Of a stretch of DNA of 64,000 bases, positions 52,671 to 60,750 are shown piece by piece. The notes beneath the pieces are model-generated. The model did no database searches, was not told the DNA's origin, and saw only the letters and a list, made by a program, of their open reading frames with translations. The DNA is from Streptomyces sp. WZ-12 (GTDB taxonomy: Bacteria > Actinomycetota > Actinomycetes > Streptomycetales > Streptomycetaceae). Location: positions 496,001 through 560,000 of the forward strand of contig NZ_CP118574.1 of the NCBI RefSeq assembly GCF_028898845.1, in the 5' to 3' direction. Numbering within the stretch: position 1 is the stretch's first letter; each line of letters begins with the position of its first letter. The position numbers and the translations under genes are program-made.

Positions 52671-53591
52671 ATGCCGCAGGACGGCGCACGGAGCACAGCC
52701 GAGGAGTTCACGTCCGAGGTCGCCACTCGCGTCATGGTGACGGCATGCCGGCGCGCCGGCCTCGACGGTGACGGCGCGCGTCTGATCCGCTTCGGGGAGA
52801 ACGCGCTCTTCCGGCTGGCGGCGCACCCGGTGGTGGTGCGGATCGCGCGATCGATCGCATATCTGCCCTCGGTGCGGGGCGAAGTGCGGGTATCGCGTTG
52901 GCTGGCGGGCGAGGGTTTCCCCGCCACACGGATCATCGATGACCTGGAACAGCCCCTGGTCGTGGACGGGCACCCGGTGACGTTCTGGCACCTGATCGTG
53001 GCGGGGGAACGGAAGGCCACCTACGGCGAGTTGGGCGCGGTCCTCCGTGACCTGCACTCCCTCGCGGTGCCGGACTCCTTGGAGTTGCCGCGCTACCCGG
53101 TCCTCGACCGCACCGACCGGCGGGTCGACACGGCGGCGGGCATACCCGAGGCCGACCGTGCGTTCCTGCGGGAGCGCGCGCATGAGCTGCGGGAGCGCAT
53201 CGCCGGTCTGGACTTCGCCTCGCAGCCGGGTCCCGTGCACGGGGATGCCCACGTGCAGAACCTCATGGTGGACCGGCGGGGTCGGGTGATCCTGATCGAC
53301 TTGGAGCGGTTCAGCTACGACTTCCCCGAGTGGGACCTCATGGTGACGGCGACCGAGCACCACAGCTTGGGGTGGCAGACCGCGGAGGAGTACGGCGCCT
53401 TCGTCGACGCGTACGGTCGTGATCTCCGCGCCTGGGACGGGTTCCCCACCCTGCGTGCGGTCCAGGAGTTCAACATGACGACGTGGCTGATGCAGAACGT
53501 GTCCGAGAGCCCCGAGACCGCCGCGGAGTACGCGCGCCGCATCGCCTCGCTCCGGGACGAGAACGCGCCGCGGCACTGGACCATCGGCTGA
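52671..53591 (+). CDS. APH-family phosphotransferase
   Basis: A 306-residue aminoglycoside-phosphotransferase-fold kinase: RFGENALFRLAAHPVVVRIA nucleotide-lobe strands, catalytic loop VHGDAHVQNLMVD (His, Asp, Asn all present) and metal-binding LIDLERFSYDFPEWDL. All catalytic residues are intact, so it is probably an active small-molecule kinase; the substrate is unknown. ATG at 52671 is chosen (GGGAG 12 nt upstream); an ATG at 52659 directly abuts that GGGAG. It is convergent with the TPR regulator gene 47 bp downstream. Confidence 0.88.
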   Translation: MPQDGARSTAEEFTSEVATRVMVTACRRAGLDGDGARLIRFGENALFRLAAHPVVVRIARSIAYLPSVRGEVRVSRWLAGEGFPATRIIDDLEQPLVVDGHPVTFWHLIVAGERKATYGELGAVLRDLHSLAVPDSLELPRYPVLDRTDRRVDTAAGIPEADRAFLRERAHELRERIAGLDFASQPGPVHGDAHVQNLMVDRRGRVILIDLERFSYDFPEWDLMVTATEHHSLGWQTAEEYGAFVDAYGRDLRAWDGFPTLRAVQEFNMTTWLMQNVSESPETAAEYARRIASLRDENAPRHWTIG

Positions 53592-53638
53592 CCTCTGTTG
53601 GTGACCTCCGTCGACTGACTGCCGATGGCCGACTCCCG

Positions 53639-55012
53639 TTACTCGTCGTCGAGTTGGGTCACCGCGTCCCGCACGCGTTCGTTGAAGCGTCGGACGGCGA
53701 GGTGCTGCGCATGGGTGGAGAGGGCGGCTTGGAAGTCGCCCACGTACCGCTGGAAGCGCGCGGACTGTAAGGCGTCGCCTTCCTCGACCGCGCGGGTTGC
53801 GACCGCGAGGGCCGCTTCCAGGTCGCCGTTGAGCAGATGGCTCTGGGCGAGGACCATGCGGCAGAAGCCCAGCGTGCGGGCGTATTTCGGGTCGGTGAGG
53901 GCGACGGCACGTTCGGCGAAGCGGACCGCTTCGGGGCCCTGGCCGAGGTCGCGGAAACAGTGGCAGAACTCGCCGACGAGTTCGGCCTCGTCCATGTAGG
54001 ACAGCCACCCCGGGTCGTCGCCGGTGTCGGCCCGTTCGAAGAACGCCTCCGCCTCGTTCATGGCGTGGCCGGCGCCCTTGCGGTCCCCGGCCGCCGAGAG
54101 CGCGCGCGCTTCGTGTACGGAGAAGAGGGCCATCGCGCGCGGCGTGGCATGCCCCCTGCCGCCTTCGACCGATGCGCGGGCCAGCATGATGGCTCGGGGA
54201 ACCTGGCGCAGGTAGTTCGCCTGGTGGCTCATGTTGGTGAGAATGCGGGCGCCCATCATGCGGTCGCCCGCGGCCTGGGCGAGGCGCAGCGTGGACAGCA
54301 TGTAGCGGCCGGACAGGACGTGGTTGCCGCCGTCGTACGCGCTCCATGCCAGGAGTTGCGACATTTCCGATGCGGCCTGGAAGAGCGCGTCCCCGACCTT
54401 GGAGCTGTAACTCGCGCTGAGCAGCGGAAGCACGTCCTCCCGGAAGTAGTGGCGGAACGCCTTGTGCGCGTGTCCCCCGCCGAACTGGAAATCAAGCTGC
54501 ATGAAGAACCCGGCGGCGGTCCGGACCGCGGCGACGTCGCGCATGCCGACCGACCGTCCGGCGGGGGCCTCCGCGGGCAGGCCATCGGGGCGGGAGACCA
54601 GCCAGGAGAGCGCGGCGGAATGCACCTCACTGTCGGACAACGGGGACTGGTCCGTCGGCTCGTCCTCAGGGCGCTGGTGGCTGAGGCTGTCGAGCGTGGT
54701 CAGTGCCTCGTTCAACGAACGGGCGTAACCGGCCCCGATGTTGGTGGTGGCAGTGATCGGCATGCCCGGAAAACCGAGATCGTTCGAAGTGACCTTCCGC
54801 CCCAGCTTCTCGCCGAGTGCCTCGGCCATGAAGGCCGCGGTCTGGCGTTGGATGCCGCCGCCGTTCAGCCACCGCTGCACGGCGACGTGTGTGGTGCCGA
54901 GGCATTCGCCGTGTCGCTGCGCCACGTCGCGAACGCGCTTCGCCAGTCCCTTGTTGGAGACTCCGGCCTCGGCCATGACGGCGGCCAACCGGTGGTTCGG
55001 ATCCTTGCTCAC
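53639..55012 (-). CDS. Helix-turn-helix plus TPR-type regulator
   Basis: About 457 residues. The N-terminal region (about 5-80) is a helix-turn-helix of the Streptomyces type NHRLAAVMAEAGVSNKGLAK, ending VQRWLNGGGIQRQTAAFM; the remaining three quarters is all-helical with TPR-like repeats (AAGDRKGAGHAMNEAEAFF, GPEAVRFAERAVALTDPKYA, LAQSHLLNGDLEAALAVATR). This layout resembles NsdA-like regulators, some of which control development or antibiotic production. GTG at 55012 fits the family N-terminus; a GTG at 55042 is possible. Divergent from the duplicated-domain protein at 55270, with GTTCA/TGAAC inverted repeats between. Regulators of this type commonly adjoin a small partner gene. Confidence 0.85.
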   Translation of the reverse strand: MSKDPNHRLAAVMAEAGVSNKGLAKRVRDVAQRHGECLGTTHVAVQRWLNGGGIQRQTAAFMAEALGEKLGRKVTSNDLGFPGMPITATTNIGAGYARSLNEALTTLDSLSHQRPEDEPTDQSPLSDSEVHSAALSWLVSRPDGLPAEAPAGRSVGMRDVAAVRTAAGFFMQLDFQFGGGHAHKAFRHYFREDVLPLLSASYSSKVGDALFQAASEMSQLLAWSAYDGGNHVLSGRYMLSTLRLAQAAGDRMMGARILTNMSHQANYLRQVPRAIMLARASVEGGRGHATPRAMALFSVHEARALSAAGDRKGAGHAMNEAEAFFERADTGDDPGWLSYMDEAELVGEFCHCFRDLGQGPEAVRFAERAVALTDPKYARTLGFCRMVLAQSHLLNGDLEAALAVATRAVEEGDALQSARFQRYVGDFQAALSTHAQHLAVRRFNERVRDAVTQLDDE

Positions 55013-55080
55013 GCTCTGCTGCCACCCCCGACGTTTCGTCACGTCACGTGGCCCATCGTGACACAGGGTTGCCCCTCAAG

Positions 55081-55119
55081 GGGGTTCATCGTGAACCCCC
55101 CGACCGGGTGTTCGTGAAC
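55081..55119. promoter_or_regulatory. GTTCA/TGAAC inverted repeats in the divergent promoter
   Basis: GGGGTTCA-TCG-TGAACCCC (55081-55099) is a perfect 8-bp-arm inverted repeat, followed by GTTC-GT-GAAC (55110-55119). They lie between the TPR regulator and its divergent neighbour; probable operator of the regulator. Confidence 0.55.
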
Positions 55120-55269
55120 CTCGGTGTGCACATGAACTCCCCCAGGACCGCTGCCGCGTGGCCAACCCCCGTCGTTGACTGACGAGACAAGAGGCCCCGG
55201 CGGTGTGTGAGGCACTCCGGGGCGTGGCCAACCTGGTGAAAGCAGGTCAACGATGAGGAACCGTAGGAC

Positions 55270-55956
55270 ATGAGCAGCACCCACCCCCGTCTACTGCCGT
55301 GGCCGGGCCCGGACGGGCAACCGTCCTATCTGGTGACCGACGACACCAGCAGCTACCTCTCCCTCCTGGCCGACGAGATGGAGGAGGTCCAGTTAGGCGC
55401 GGCCGAGGCCGTGCTGCGCCACGCCACCGAAATGCTGGGTGACGAGGACGCCAGCACCTACGAACTCCGTTGCGCGGGCCGCCGCCTGAGCGAAGCGCTG
55501 CGCGACACCCTGCGCATCGCCGAGAGCAGGGGCGCCCGGCTGGAGTGCGGTCCAGGCAGGCCCGACGCCGCGTCTGGCACGCGGCGCCGCCTGCTGCCCT
55601 GGCCGGGCCCGGGCGGGCAGCCGTCCTACCTGGTGTCTGATGACGGCGACAGTCATGTGTCGCTACTGGCCGACCAGATGGAGCAGGCACAGCTCAGCAC
55701 GGCGGAGACCGTGCTCCGTCTCGCCGTCGAACTGCTCGGCGAAGCGAGGGTGAGTGGCTGCGAACTCCGTTGCGCCGGGCACCGGTTGTGCGAATCGCTG
55801 CGCGACGCCCTACGGGCCAGTGAGAGCAGGGGTGGACGGCTGTTCGGGAGTGCTGACACGGGTGGCGGCCTGGACAACGGCATGGACGGCGAGGGGAAGT
55901 CGCGGCGCGAGGCGGTCCGTCGTGACGGAAGGCCCGGCGGAGCGGCGCCGAGCTGA
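55270..55956 (+). CDS. Protein with two tandem copies of a small Streptomyces domain
   Basis: 228 residues with a clear internal duplication. Repeat 1 (about residues 7-91) and repeat 2 (about 105-190) both start LLPWPGPxGQPSYLVxDD, continue SLLADxMExxQLxxAExVL and end ELRCAGxRLxExLRD then ESRGxRL. Single-copy versions (about 90 aa) are common in Streptomyces beside helix-turn-helix regulators; their function is unknown. A low-complexity polar tail (about 191-228) follows. The DNA of the two repeats is also similar (for example CTGCC-TGGCCGGGCCCG at both starts), so the duplication is fairly recent. ATG at 55270 after AGGAACCGTAGGAC. It is divergent from the TPR regulator and likely controlled by it. 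Confidence 0.85.
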   Translation: MSSTHPRLLPWPGPDGQPSYLVTDDTSSYLSLLADEMEEVQLGAAEAVLRHATEMLGDEDASTYELRCAGRRLSEALRDTLRIAESRGARLECGPGRPDAASGTRRRLLPWPGPGGQPSYLVSDDGDSHVSLLADQMEQAQLSTAETVLRLAVELLGEARVSGCELRCAGHRLCESLRDALRASESRGGRLFGSADTGGGLDNGMDGEGKSRREAVRRDGRPGGAAPS

Positions 55957-55969
55957 GCTCTGCCACGCG

Positions 55970-56030
55970 TTGGGCGTGCGCGGTGAACCACGCGGTGCAT
56001 CACGTCGCGTGATCCACCGCGCACGCCCAA
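55970..56030. terminator. Bidirectional terminator-like hairpin
   Basis: TTGGGCGTGCGCGGTG (55970-55985) pairs perfectly with CACCGCGCACGCCCAA (56015-56030); 16-bp stem, 29-nt loop, between convergent genes. Confidence 0.7.
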
Positions 56031-56031
56031 G

Positions 56032-56256
56032 TCAACGCCGTTTCACGGCCCAGGCAACAAGGGAAACGATCCCAACGCCCGCCATGGCCACCGCCTTCGC
56101 CGACAGCATGCCGGGTTCAGAACCCACCCACCCCAGTTTCCATCCCATCGCGCAGAGCAGGCCCGTGACCACCAGCGCGCTGACGATGGCCAGCGCATTG
56201 TGTCCGGCCGCGCTACGGTCCCGCTCGCCGTCGCCCTTGCTGTTCTGCTCATCCAT
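56032..56256 (-). CDS. Small two-helix membrane protein (74 aa)
   Basis: A charged N-terminus (MDEQNSKGDGERDRSAAG) precedes two membrane helices, about residues 20-42 (LAIVSALVVTGLLCAMGW) and 52-71 (AKAVAMAGVGIVSLVAW), with a basic KRR end. ATG at 56256 is preferred to a start 28 codons earlier because the added residues look like intergenic sequence. No recognised family; function unknown. It faces the terminator shared with the duplicated-domain gene. Confidence 0.65.
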   Translation of the reverse strand: MDEQNSKGDGERDRSAAGHNALAIVSALVVTGLLCAMGWKLGWVGSEPGMLSAKAVAMAGVGIVSLVAWAVKRR

Positions 56257-56380
56257 GCGTCCGATGCTATTAGCAAGATCACGACGGCGTGGTCCGGCAG
56301 AGGCCGTTGCGGCCCCAGCACTCGTTATCAGTCCGCTCACCGCGCGGGAGCGGGCCGTTGCGTGACAGGGCTCCGAACCG

Positions 56381-57334
56381 TCAGGGCAGCAGGACGACCT
56401 TGCCGAACTTGCCCGGGCCGGCCAGGCGGGCGTAGGCGTCGGCGAACCGGTCGAGCGGGAAGGTCGCGTCGACGGGTACCCGCAACCGCCCCTGCGCCAG
56501 CAGGGGCACCACGGACGTCCTCAGGGTGGCGGCCAGCAACGTCTTCTCGGCGTGCGAGCGCCCGCGGATGGTGGTGCCGATCACCTGGGCGCGGGCGAGC
56601 ATGAGGTCGAACATCCGCAGCGCCGCGGTGGCGCCGGCCTGGACCCCGACGACAAGGACCTTGCCCCGGCTGCGGAGCAGGGCGACCCGGCGCAGGCAGT
56701 CCTCGCCGCCGACCAGCTCCACGATCACGTCGTACGGCGCGTGCGCGGCTTCCTGGTCGGGAGTGACGACGTCCACCCGTCCGTCCAGACCAAGTGCCCG
56801 GACACGGCTGTGGAGTTCGGGCCGACGGACGCTGGCCACGGTGTGCGCCCCGGAGACCGCGGCGACCTGCACCATGGCCGTGCCCACCCCGCCCGCGGCA
56901 CCACTGACCAGTACCCGGTCGCCGGCGCGGACCCCCGCCTGGTCGACCAGGGCGTCCCAGGCGGTACTGAACGCCTCGGGGAAACCGGCCGCCTCCTCCC
57001 ACGGCAGACCGTCCGGCACCGGCAGGAGCAGTTCGGCGGGGACCGTGATCCGCTCGGCGTGGCCGCCCCCGCCGACCAGGGCCATCACCCGGTCCCCGGG
57101 CTCAACTCCTGTGACGCCGGGGCCGACCTGCTCGACCTCGCCTGCGACCTCCAGGCCGGGCACGTCGGCCGGCCAGCCCGGTGGCGCCGGGTAATCCCCG
57201 CGCGCCTGCTGCAGGTCAGCGGCGTTGAGTCCGGCGGCCCGCACCCGGACCACCACGGCCCCGGGTCCCGCGACCGGATCCGGACGCTGCGCCAACTGGA
57301 AGGTCCCCTGAGGATCGATCACTACGGAGTGCAT
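56381..57334 (-). CDS. NADPH:quinone oxidoreductase-type MDR protein
   Basis: A 317-residue medium-chain dehydrogenase/reductase without structural or catalytic zinc ligands. GroES-like N-terminal part (RAAGLNAADLQQARGDYPAP, VPGLEVAGEVEQVGPGV, GDRVMALVGGGGHAE) and Rossmann part with NADPH loop VSGAAGGVGTAMVQVA (about 140-155), ending FPLDRFADAYARLAGPGKFG, characteristic of the quinone oxidoreductase/PIG3 subfamily. ATG at 57334. It is in the same orientation as, but about 90 bp from, the SDR and NmrA-type genes; the three may form a redox group regulated by the LysR protein, though the gap leaves this open. Confidence 0.92.
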   Translation of the reverse strand: MHSVVIDPQGTFQLAQRPDPVAGPGAVVVRVRAAGLNAADLQQARGDYPAPPGWPADVPGLEVAGEVEQVGPGVTGVEPGDRVMALVGGGGHAERITVPAELLLPVPDGLPWEEAAGFPEAFSTAWDALVDQAGVRAGDRVLVSGAAGGVGTAMVQVAAVSGAHTVASVRRPELHSRVRALGLDGRVDVVTPDQEAAHAPYDVIVELVGGEDCLRRVALLRSRGKVLVVGVQAGATAALRMFDLMLARAQVIGTTIRGRSHAEKTLLAATLRTSVVPLLAQGRLRVPVDATFPLDRFADAYARLAGPGKFGKVVLLP

Positions 57335-57425
57335 GAGGGCAATGTATGCCTGGGCCTGGCGTACGGTGGGCGAGGGGCCCGGGCTGCGCCTGGCATCCCG
57401 ACTGGGTATGTCACTCCGGCGACCG

Positions 57426-58115
57426 TTACCAAGGCACGGGCTGGTCCTGGTAGTTGAGGTACTGCAAGCCCGGTTCGCCGCGGTGGCGTTCGATCGTGTC
57501 CACCACGCCCGGGATGGACTGATCGATCGTCAACGGTGCGTCAGGTCCGCCGAGTTCGGTGCGGACGTGGCCGGGGCACATCAGCAGCAGTGTGTGCGCG
57601 GCGTCCGCGTACCGGGCGGCGTAGCTGCGCATCAGTTGGTTCAGGGCTGACTTGCTGGCGCGGTAGACGTCCTGGCCGCCGTTGGTGTTCTGGCTGAGGC
57701 TGCCTTGGCGCGAGGACATGACGCCGATGGTGCCGGTCGGTGTGACCAGCGAGCGGAAGGACTCGACCACGCGCATCGGGCTGAGCGCGTTGGTGACCAT
57801 GACCTCGACGAACATCTCCGTCGGGACCTCGCCGACGGGGATGTTGCCCCGTGCGATGGCCGCGTTGACGAACAGCAGGTCGAGGGTGCGCCCCGCCAGG
57901 CGTGCGCGGAGCGCGGTGATCTGCTCCGGTTCGGTCATGTCCAGCGACTCGACGGTGACGTGGCCGTCGGACGCGTCGGCCAGGTCGTGAAGGCCGGTGC
58001 GTTGATCGCCTCGGACGGTCCCGATGACGTCCCACCCGCGGCGCGCGTATTCGGTGGCCAGGGCGAGCCCGAGGGCCCGGGGCGCACCGACGATGAGGGC
58101 GGTACCGGCGCTCAT
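57426..58115 (-). CDS. Short-chain dehydrogenase/reductase
   Basis: A 229-residue SDR: the cofactor loop is IVGAPRALGLALATEYARRG (GAPRALG in place of the usual TGxxxGxG), NAAIARGN matches the NNAG region, and the catalytic Ser and YxxxK are in GVMSSRQGS and YRASKSALN. It ends with HVRTELGGPDA, a common SDR C-terminal pattern. ATG at 58115 overlaps the stop of the preceding NmrA-type gene by 4 nt (ATGA), so the two are translationally coupled. Substrate unknown. Confidence 0.92.
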   Translation of the reverse strand: MSAGTALIVGAPRALGLALATEYARRGWDVIGTVRGDQRTGLHDLADASDGHVTVESLDMTEPEQITALRARLAGRTLDLLFVNAAIARGNIPVGEVPTEMFVEVMVTNALSPMRVVESFRSLVTPTGTIGVMSSRQGSLSQNTNGGQDVYRASKSALNQLMRSYAARYADAAHTLLLMCPGHVRTELGGPDAPLTIDQSIPGVVDTIERHRGEPGLQYLNYQDQPVPW

Positions 58116-59008
58116 GCCTGCACCGCCGGCTTGAGGACCTGCTCGCACCAGTCGTGGAAGCGCGTCGGGCTCGCGGTCTGCGGGGTGCGCGGCACCCCGT
58201 CGTCGAGGCCGGTGTCCTTGGCCCGCATCATGTCGAGGTAGCCCTGTGCGAGCGCTTCCCCGAGGCCGCGTCCGATGAGTGCGGCGCCGAAGTCGTCGAG
58301 CGGCTGCCGCTCGTAGCGGATGGGGCGGCCGAGCACGTCGGACATGATGCGCGCCAGGTCGTTCGGTGAGAGGTCCTCCGGGCCCAGCACCGGGACCTCG
58401 CCGGTTCCCGTCCAGGAGCGGTCGAGCAGCAGGTCGGCGGCGGCCGCGGCGATGTCCCGGGTGGCGGCCCTCGGTGCCTTGCGGTCGGCCGCGACGGTCT
58501 CGGTGAACAGGCCGTGGTCGCGGATCGAGGCCGTCTGCCGCAGCAGGTTGTCGAAGAACGTCGGGTTGGCGAGCGCCCGGTAGGCCACGCCCGTACCCGC
58601 GATGAGGTCGTCCATGGCCAGCGACGCCGTCACGTGCCCGGCGCGGCCGGCGACGGGGGTGCCCCGGCCGAGCGCCGAGACGCCGACGACGTGTCCGACG
58701 CCATGGGTCGTGAACGCCTTCGCGGCAGCGCCGGTGAACCCGGAGTACAGGCAATCCAGGCTCGGCGCCGGCGAGTTGGAGGGAACCAGCCAGAAGACGG
58801 CGTCCGCGCCGGCGAACGCCCGGTCGACGACCTCGGGGTCGCCGTGCGAGCCGGTGACGACGTCGACGCGGGCGCGGACCGCGTCGGGGAGTTTCCCGGG
58901 GTCGCGCACGATGACGCGCAGTTCTTCGCCGCGTGTGCGGGTGTCGGTCAGGAGAATCTCCAGGAGCCGGCCGCCGATCTGGCCGGTTGGAGCGGTGATG
59001 ACGATCAT
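58112..59008 (-). CDS. NmrA-like NAD(P)-binding protein
   Basis: A 298-residue atypical SDR of the NmrA/HSCARG/QOR2 group: VITAPTGQIGGRLLEILL is the GxxGxxG dinucleotide loop at the extreme N-terminus, AVFWLVPSNSP follows the fourth strand, and there is no Tyr-Lys catalytic pair in the usual place. Such proteins act as redox sensors or reductases. ATG at 59008 begins directly before the first strand; upstream codons are intergenic. First gene of a coupled pair with the SDR, divergent from a LysR gene only 67 bp away, which probably regulates it. Confidence 0.92.
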   Translation of the reverse strand: MIVITAPTGQIGGRLLEILLTDTRTRGEELRVIVRDPGKLPDAVRARVDVVTGSHGDPEVVDRAFAGADAVFWLVPSNSPAPSLDCLYSGFTGAAAKAFTTHGVGHVVGVSALGRGTPVAGRAGHVTASLAMDDLIAGTGVAYRALANPTFFDNLLRQTASIRDHGLFTETVAADRKAPRAATRDIAAAAADLLLDRSWTGTGEVPVLGPEDLSPNDLARIMSDVLGRPIRYERQPLDDFGAALIGRGLGEALAQGYLDMMRAKDTGLDDGVPRTPQTASPTRFHDWCEQVLKPAVQA

Positions 59009-59075
59009 GCGTCGAGTCTCGGGGCGGCCCTTCGCGGCGTCCAATACCCTTTCCGGCGATTGATACCTTCAGGGC

Positions 59076-59885
59076 ATGGACCTCGACTTACGCAAACTCC
59101 GCTACTTCGTCGCGGTGGCCGAGCACCGGCACTTCGGCCGGGCGGCGGAGCACCTCTACATCACCCAGCCGGTCCTCAGTCGCCAAATCCGGTCCTTCGA
59201 GCAGGAGTTGGGGTGCGCTCTGCTCCTGCGGACCACCCGCAGCGTCGAGCTCACCCCTGCTGGCGAACGGCTCTACGAGGAGGCGCAGCAGATCCTCCCG
59301 TCGGTCGCCGCGGCGGTGCGACGCGTCCACGACGCCGATCAGGGCGTCCAACGGCTCGCGGTCGCCTTCTCCCCCGGGCTGCCCGTGTCGGACGCGATCC
59401 GGGCGTTCACGGCACGTCACGCGGACGTCGAGATCGACGTCATCCCCTCGCGTTGGTGGGAGCCGGACCGGCCGATCCGGGACGGTCGCGCCCAAGTCGC
59501 CTACCTGCGGCGGCCATTCGACGAGTCGGGCCTGCGCGTCCTTCCCGTCGGCCACGACCCCAGGGTCGCCTGCATGTCCACGACGCACCCCCTGGCGGGT
59601 CGGCGGGAGCTCACCTGCGCAGACCTCGACGGCGAGCGGATGCTCGACGTCCCACGGCGGCGGACGTCCTCGCTTGAGGAGAAGTTCGAGCTCATCGCCA
59701 CCGGCCACGACATCGCCCTCATTCCGCAGAGCATCGCGCGGCCCTACTCCCGCCCGGACCTCGCCTACGTCCCCGTGACGGACGCCCCGGCGTTCGAGAC
59801 CTGCCTGGCCGTCGCCGCGGACCGGCGCGAGAAGCTGGTGCGCGACTTCCTGGAGATCGCCACCGCGACCCTGCGGCAGAGCTGA
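59076..59885 (+). CDS. LysR-family transcriptional regulator
   Basis: A 269-residue LysR regulator: N-terminal winged helix (LRKLRYFVAVAEHRHFGRAA, ITQPVLSRQIRSFEQELGC, LTPAGERLYEEAQ) and a periplasmic-binding-like effector domain, somewhat short (LAVAFSPGLPVSDAIRAF, PFDESGLRVLPVGHDPRVAC, HDIALIPQSIARPY). ATG at 59076. Divergent from the NmrA-SDR pair; the 67-bp gap has two ATACC direct repeats about 20 bp apart (59043-59068), a plausible operator half-site pair. Redox-linked induction is inferred from its neighbours. Confidence 0.93.
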   Translation: MDLDLRKLRYFVAVAEHRHFGRAAEHLYITQPVLSRQIRSFEQELGCALLLRTTRSVELTPAGERLYEEAQQILPSVAAAVRRVHDADQGVQRLAVAFSPGLPVSDAIRAFTARHADVEIDVIPSRWWEPDRPIRDGRAQVAYLRRPFDESGLRVLPVGHDPRVACMSTTHPLAGRRELTCADLDGERMLDVPRRRTSSLEEKFELIATGHDIALIPQSIARPYSRPDLAYVPVTDAPAFETCLAVAADRREKLVRDFLEIATATLRQS

Positions 59886-59963
59886 GCGTCCAGGCCGTCC
59901 GCCGTCCAGACAGGTCCCCGATTCGGAGAATCCGGATTGGTCACGTAGAGTTCACCGTACCGA

Positions 59964-60037
59964 CGCGGGGTGGAGCAGCTCGGTAGCTCGCTGGGCTCAT
60001 AACCCAGAGGTCGCAGGTTCAAATCCTGTCCCCGCTA
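59964..60037 (+). tRNA. Initiator tRNA-Met (CAT anticodon)
   Basis: 74 nt foldable as a full cloverleaf: acceptor CGCGGGG/CCCCGCT, D arm GAGC-AGCTCGGTA-GCTC, anticodon arm CTGGG-CTCATAA-CCCAG with CAT at the centre, T arm GCAGG-TTCAAAT-CCTGT, discriminator A. Two initiator hallmarks are present: position 1 (C) and 72 (T) are not paired, and the anticodon stem ends in three G:C pairs (GGG/CCC). CCA is not encoded. A strong terminator follows at 60046. Confidence 0.97.
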
Positions 60038-60045
60038 CTCAAAAA

Positions 60046-60075
60046 GCGAAGGCCCGGTACCCACCGGGCCTTCGC
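60046..60075 (+). terminator. Terminator of the initiator tRNA gene
   Basis: GCGAAGGCCCGGT / ACCGGGCCTTCGC, 13-bp perfect stem with a 4-nt loop, 8 nt after the tRNA; typical tRNA terminator in Streptomyces. Confidence 0.85.
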
Positions 60076-60338
60076 TGTATGTGGAACCAGGCAGGTCTGC
60101 GCCTCGCACCGCCACGGACACCCGTGCGCCCCGGAATCCACCACTCCCCTTTACGTAACTGTCAGCGGCGAAATGGTCGCGCTCGGTCACTCGTTGGCGC
60201 ACGTCGCTGCGGGTTCAGGGGCCAGGGCGCGAGCAAAGATGGCGGTCAGATGAACGTCGCGGGCGCCTGCGACCCCGAGAGGTCCGGGCATCGGCTTCGA
60301 TGATCCATCACGGCCCCCGAGCTGTGCTAAAGTTTAGG

Positions 60339-60459
60339 CGTTGCAGTTGTGGTACCCATGAACCAATGTGCGCCTGACGGGAATGCTTATCCATCGGGCG
60401 CATTATTTGTTTTACCGGCATCTCCGGATGGGGCCTCTGCCTACAGAAGGAGAAATGTC
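60339..60459 (+). ncRNA. Probable structured 5' leader of the cold-shock gene
   Basis: About 120 nt of unusually AT-rich sequence before the cold-shock ATG, after a -10-like TAAAGT at about 60328. It contains TGCGCC (60367-60372) pairable with GGCGCA about 20 nt later, an internal AT-rich loop and CCGG-CATCT-CCGG near the ribosome binding site (AGAAGGAGA). Long structured leaders are typical of cold-shock mRNAs. No Rfam match could be tested. Confidence 0.45.
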
Positions 60460-60663
60460 ATGGCACAGGGAACTGTGAAGTGGTTCAACGCCGAAAAGGG
60501 TTTCGGCTTCATTGAGCAGGACGGCGGCGGCCCCGACGTCTTCGCCCACTACTCGAACATCCAGTCCCAGGGCTTCCGTGAGCTCCAGGAGGGCCAGCGG
60601 GTGTCCTTCGACGTGACGCAGGGCCAGAAGGGCCCGCAGGCGGAGAACATCGTTCCCGCCTAA
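60460..60663 (+). CDS. Cold-shock domain protein, CspA family
   Basis: A 67-residue single cold-shock domain. RNP1 is KGFGFIEQ and RNP2 is DVFAHYS, and the start [13 protein letters not shown] and end [10 protein letters not shown] are canonical for actinobacterial CspA-like proteins. It binds single-stranded RNA/DNA and acts as an RNA chaperone. ATG at 60460 follows AGAAGGAG. A strong hairpin (60685-60719) separates it from a DEAD-box helicase gene; the pairing of a cold-shock protein and an RNA helicase fits a shared RNA-remodelling role, with read-through possible. Confidence 0.97.
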   Translation: MAQGTVKWFNAEKGFGFIEQDGGGPDVFAHYSNIQSQGFRELQEGQRVSFDVTQGQKGPQAENIVPA

Positions 60664-60684
60664 TCGCCGGACGCGTATCCGCTT

Positions 60685-60719
60685 ACCGGGGTCCGCACCG
60701 CCATGGTGCGGACCCCGGT
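60685..60719 (+). terminator. Terminator or attenuator between csp and the helicase gene
   Basis: ACCGGGGTCCGCACC / GGTGCGGACCCCGGT, 15-bp perfect stem, 5-nt loop, 22 nt after the csp stop. No promoter is obvious between it and the helicase start 32 bp on, so it may act as an attenuator. Confidence 0.8.
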
Positions 60720-60750
60720 TTGCGCTGTTGCCAGAAAGGCAGAGAACTGC

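Noticed and set aside
59964..60037. Initiator tRNA as integration site for the dead integrase
   Set aside because: It is about 54 kb from the integrase remnant and no duplicate of its 3' end was seen elsewhere in the window; the 32-bp repeats are better candidates.
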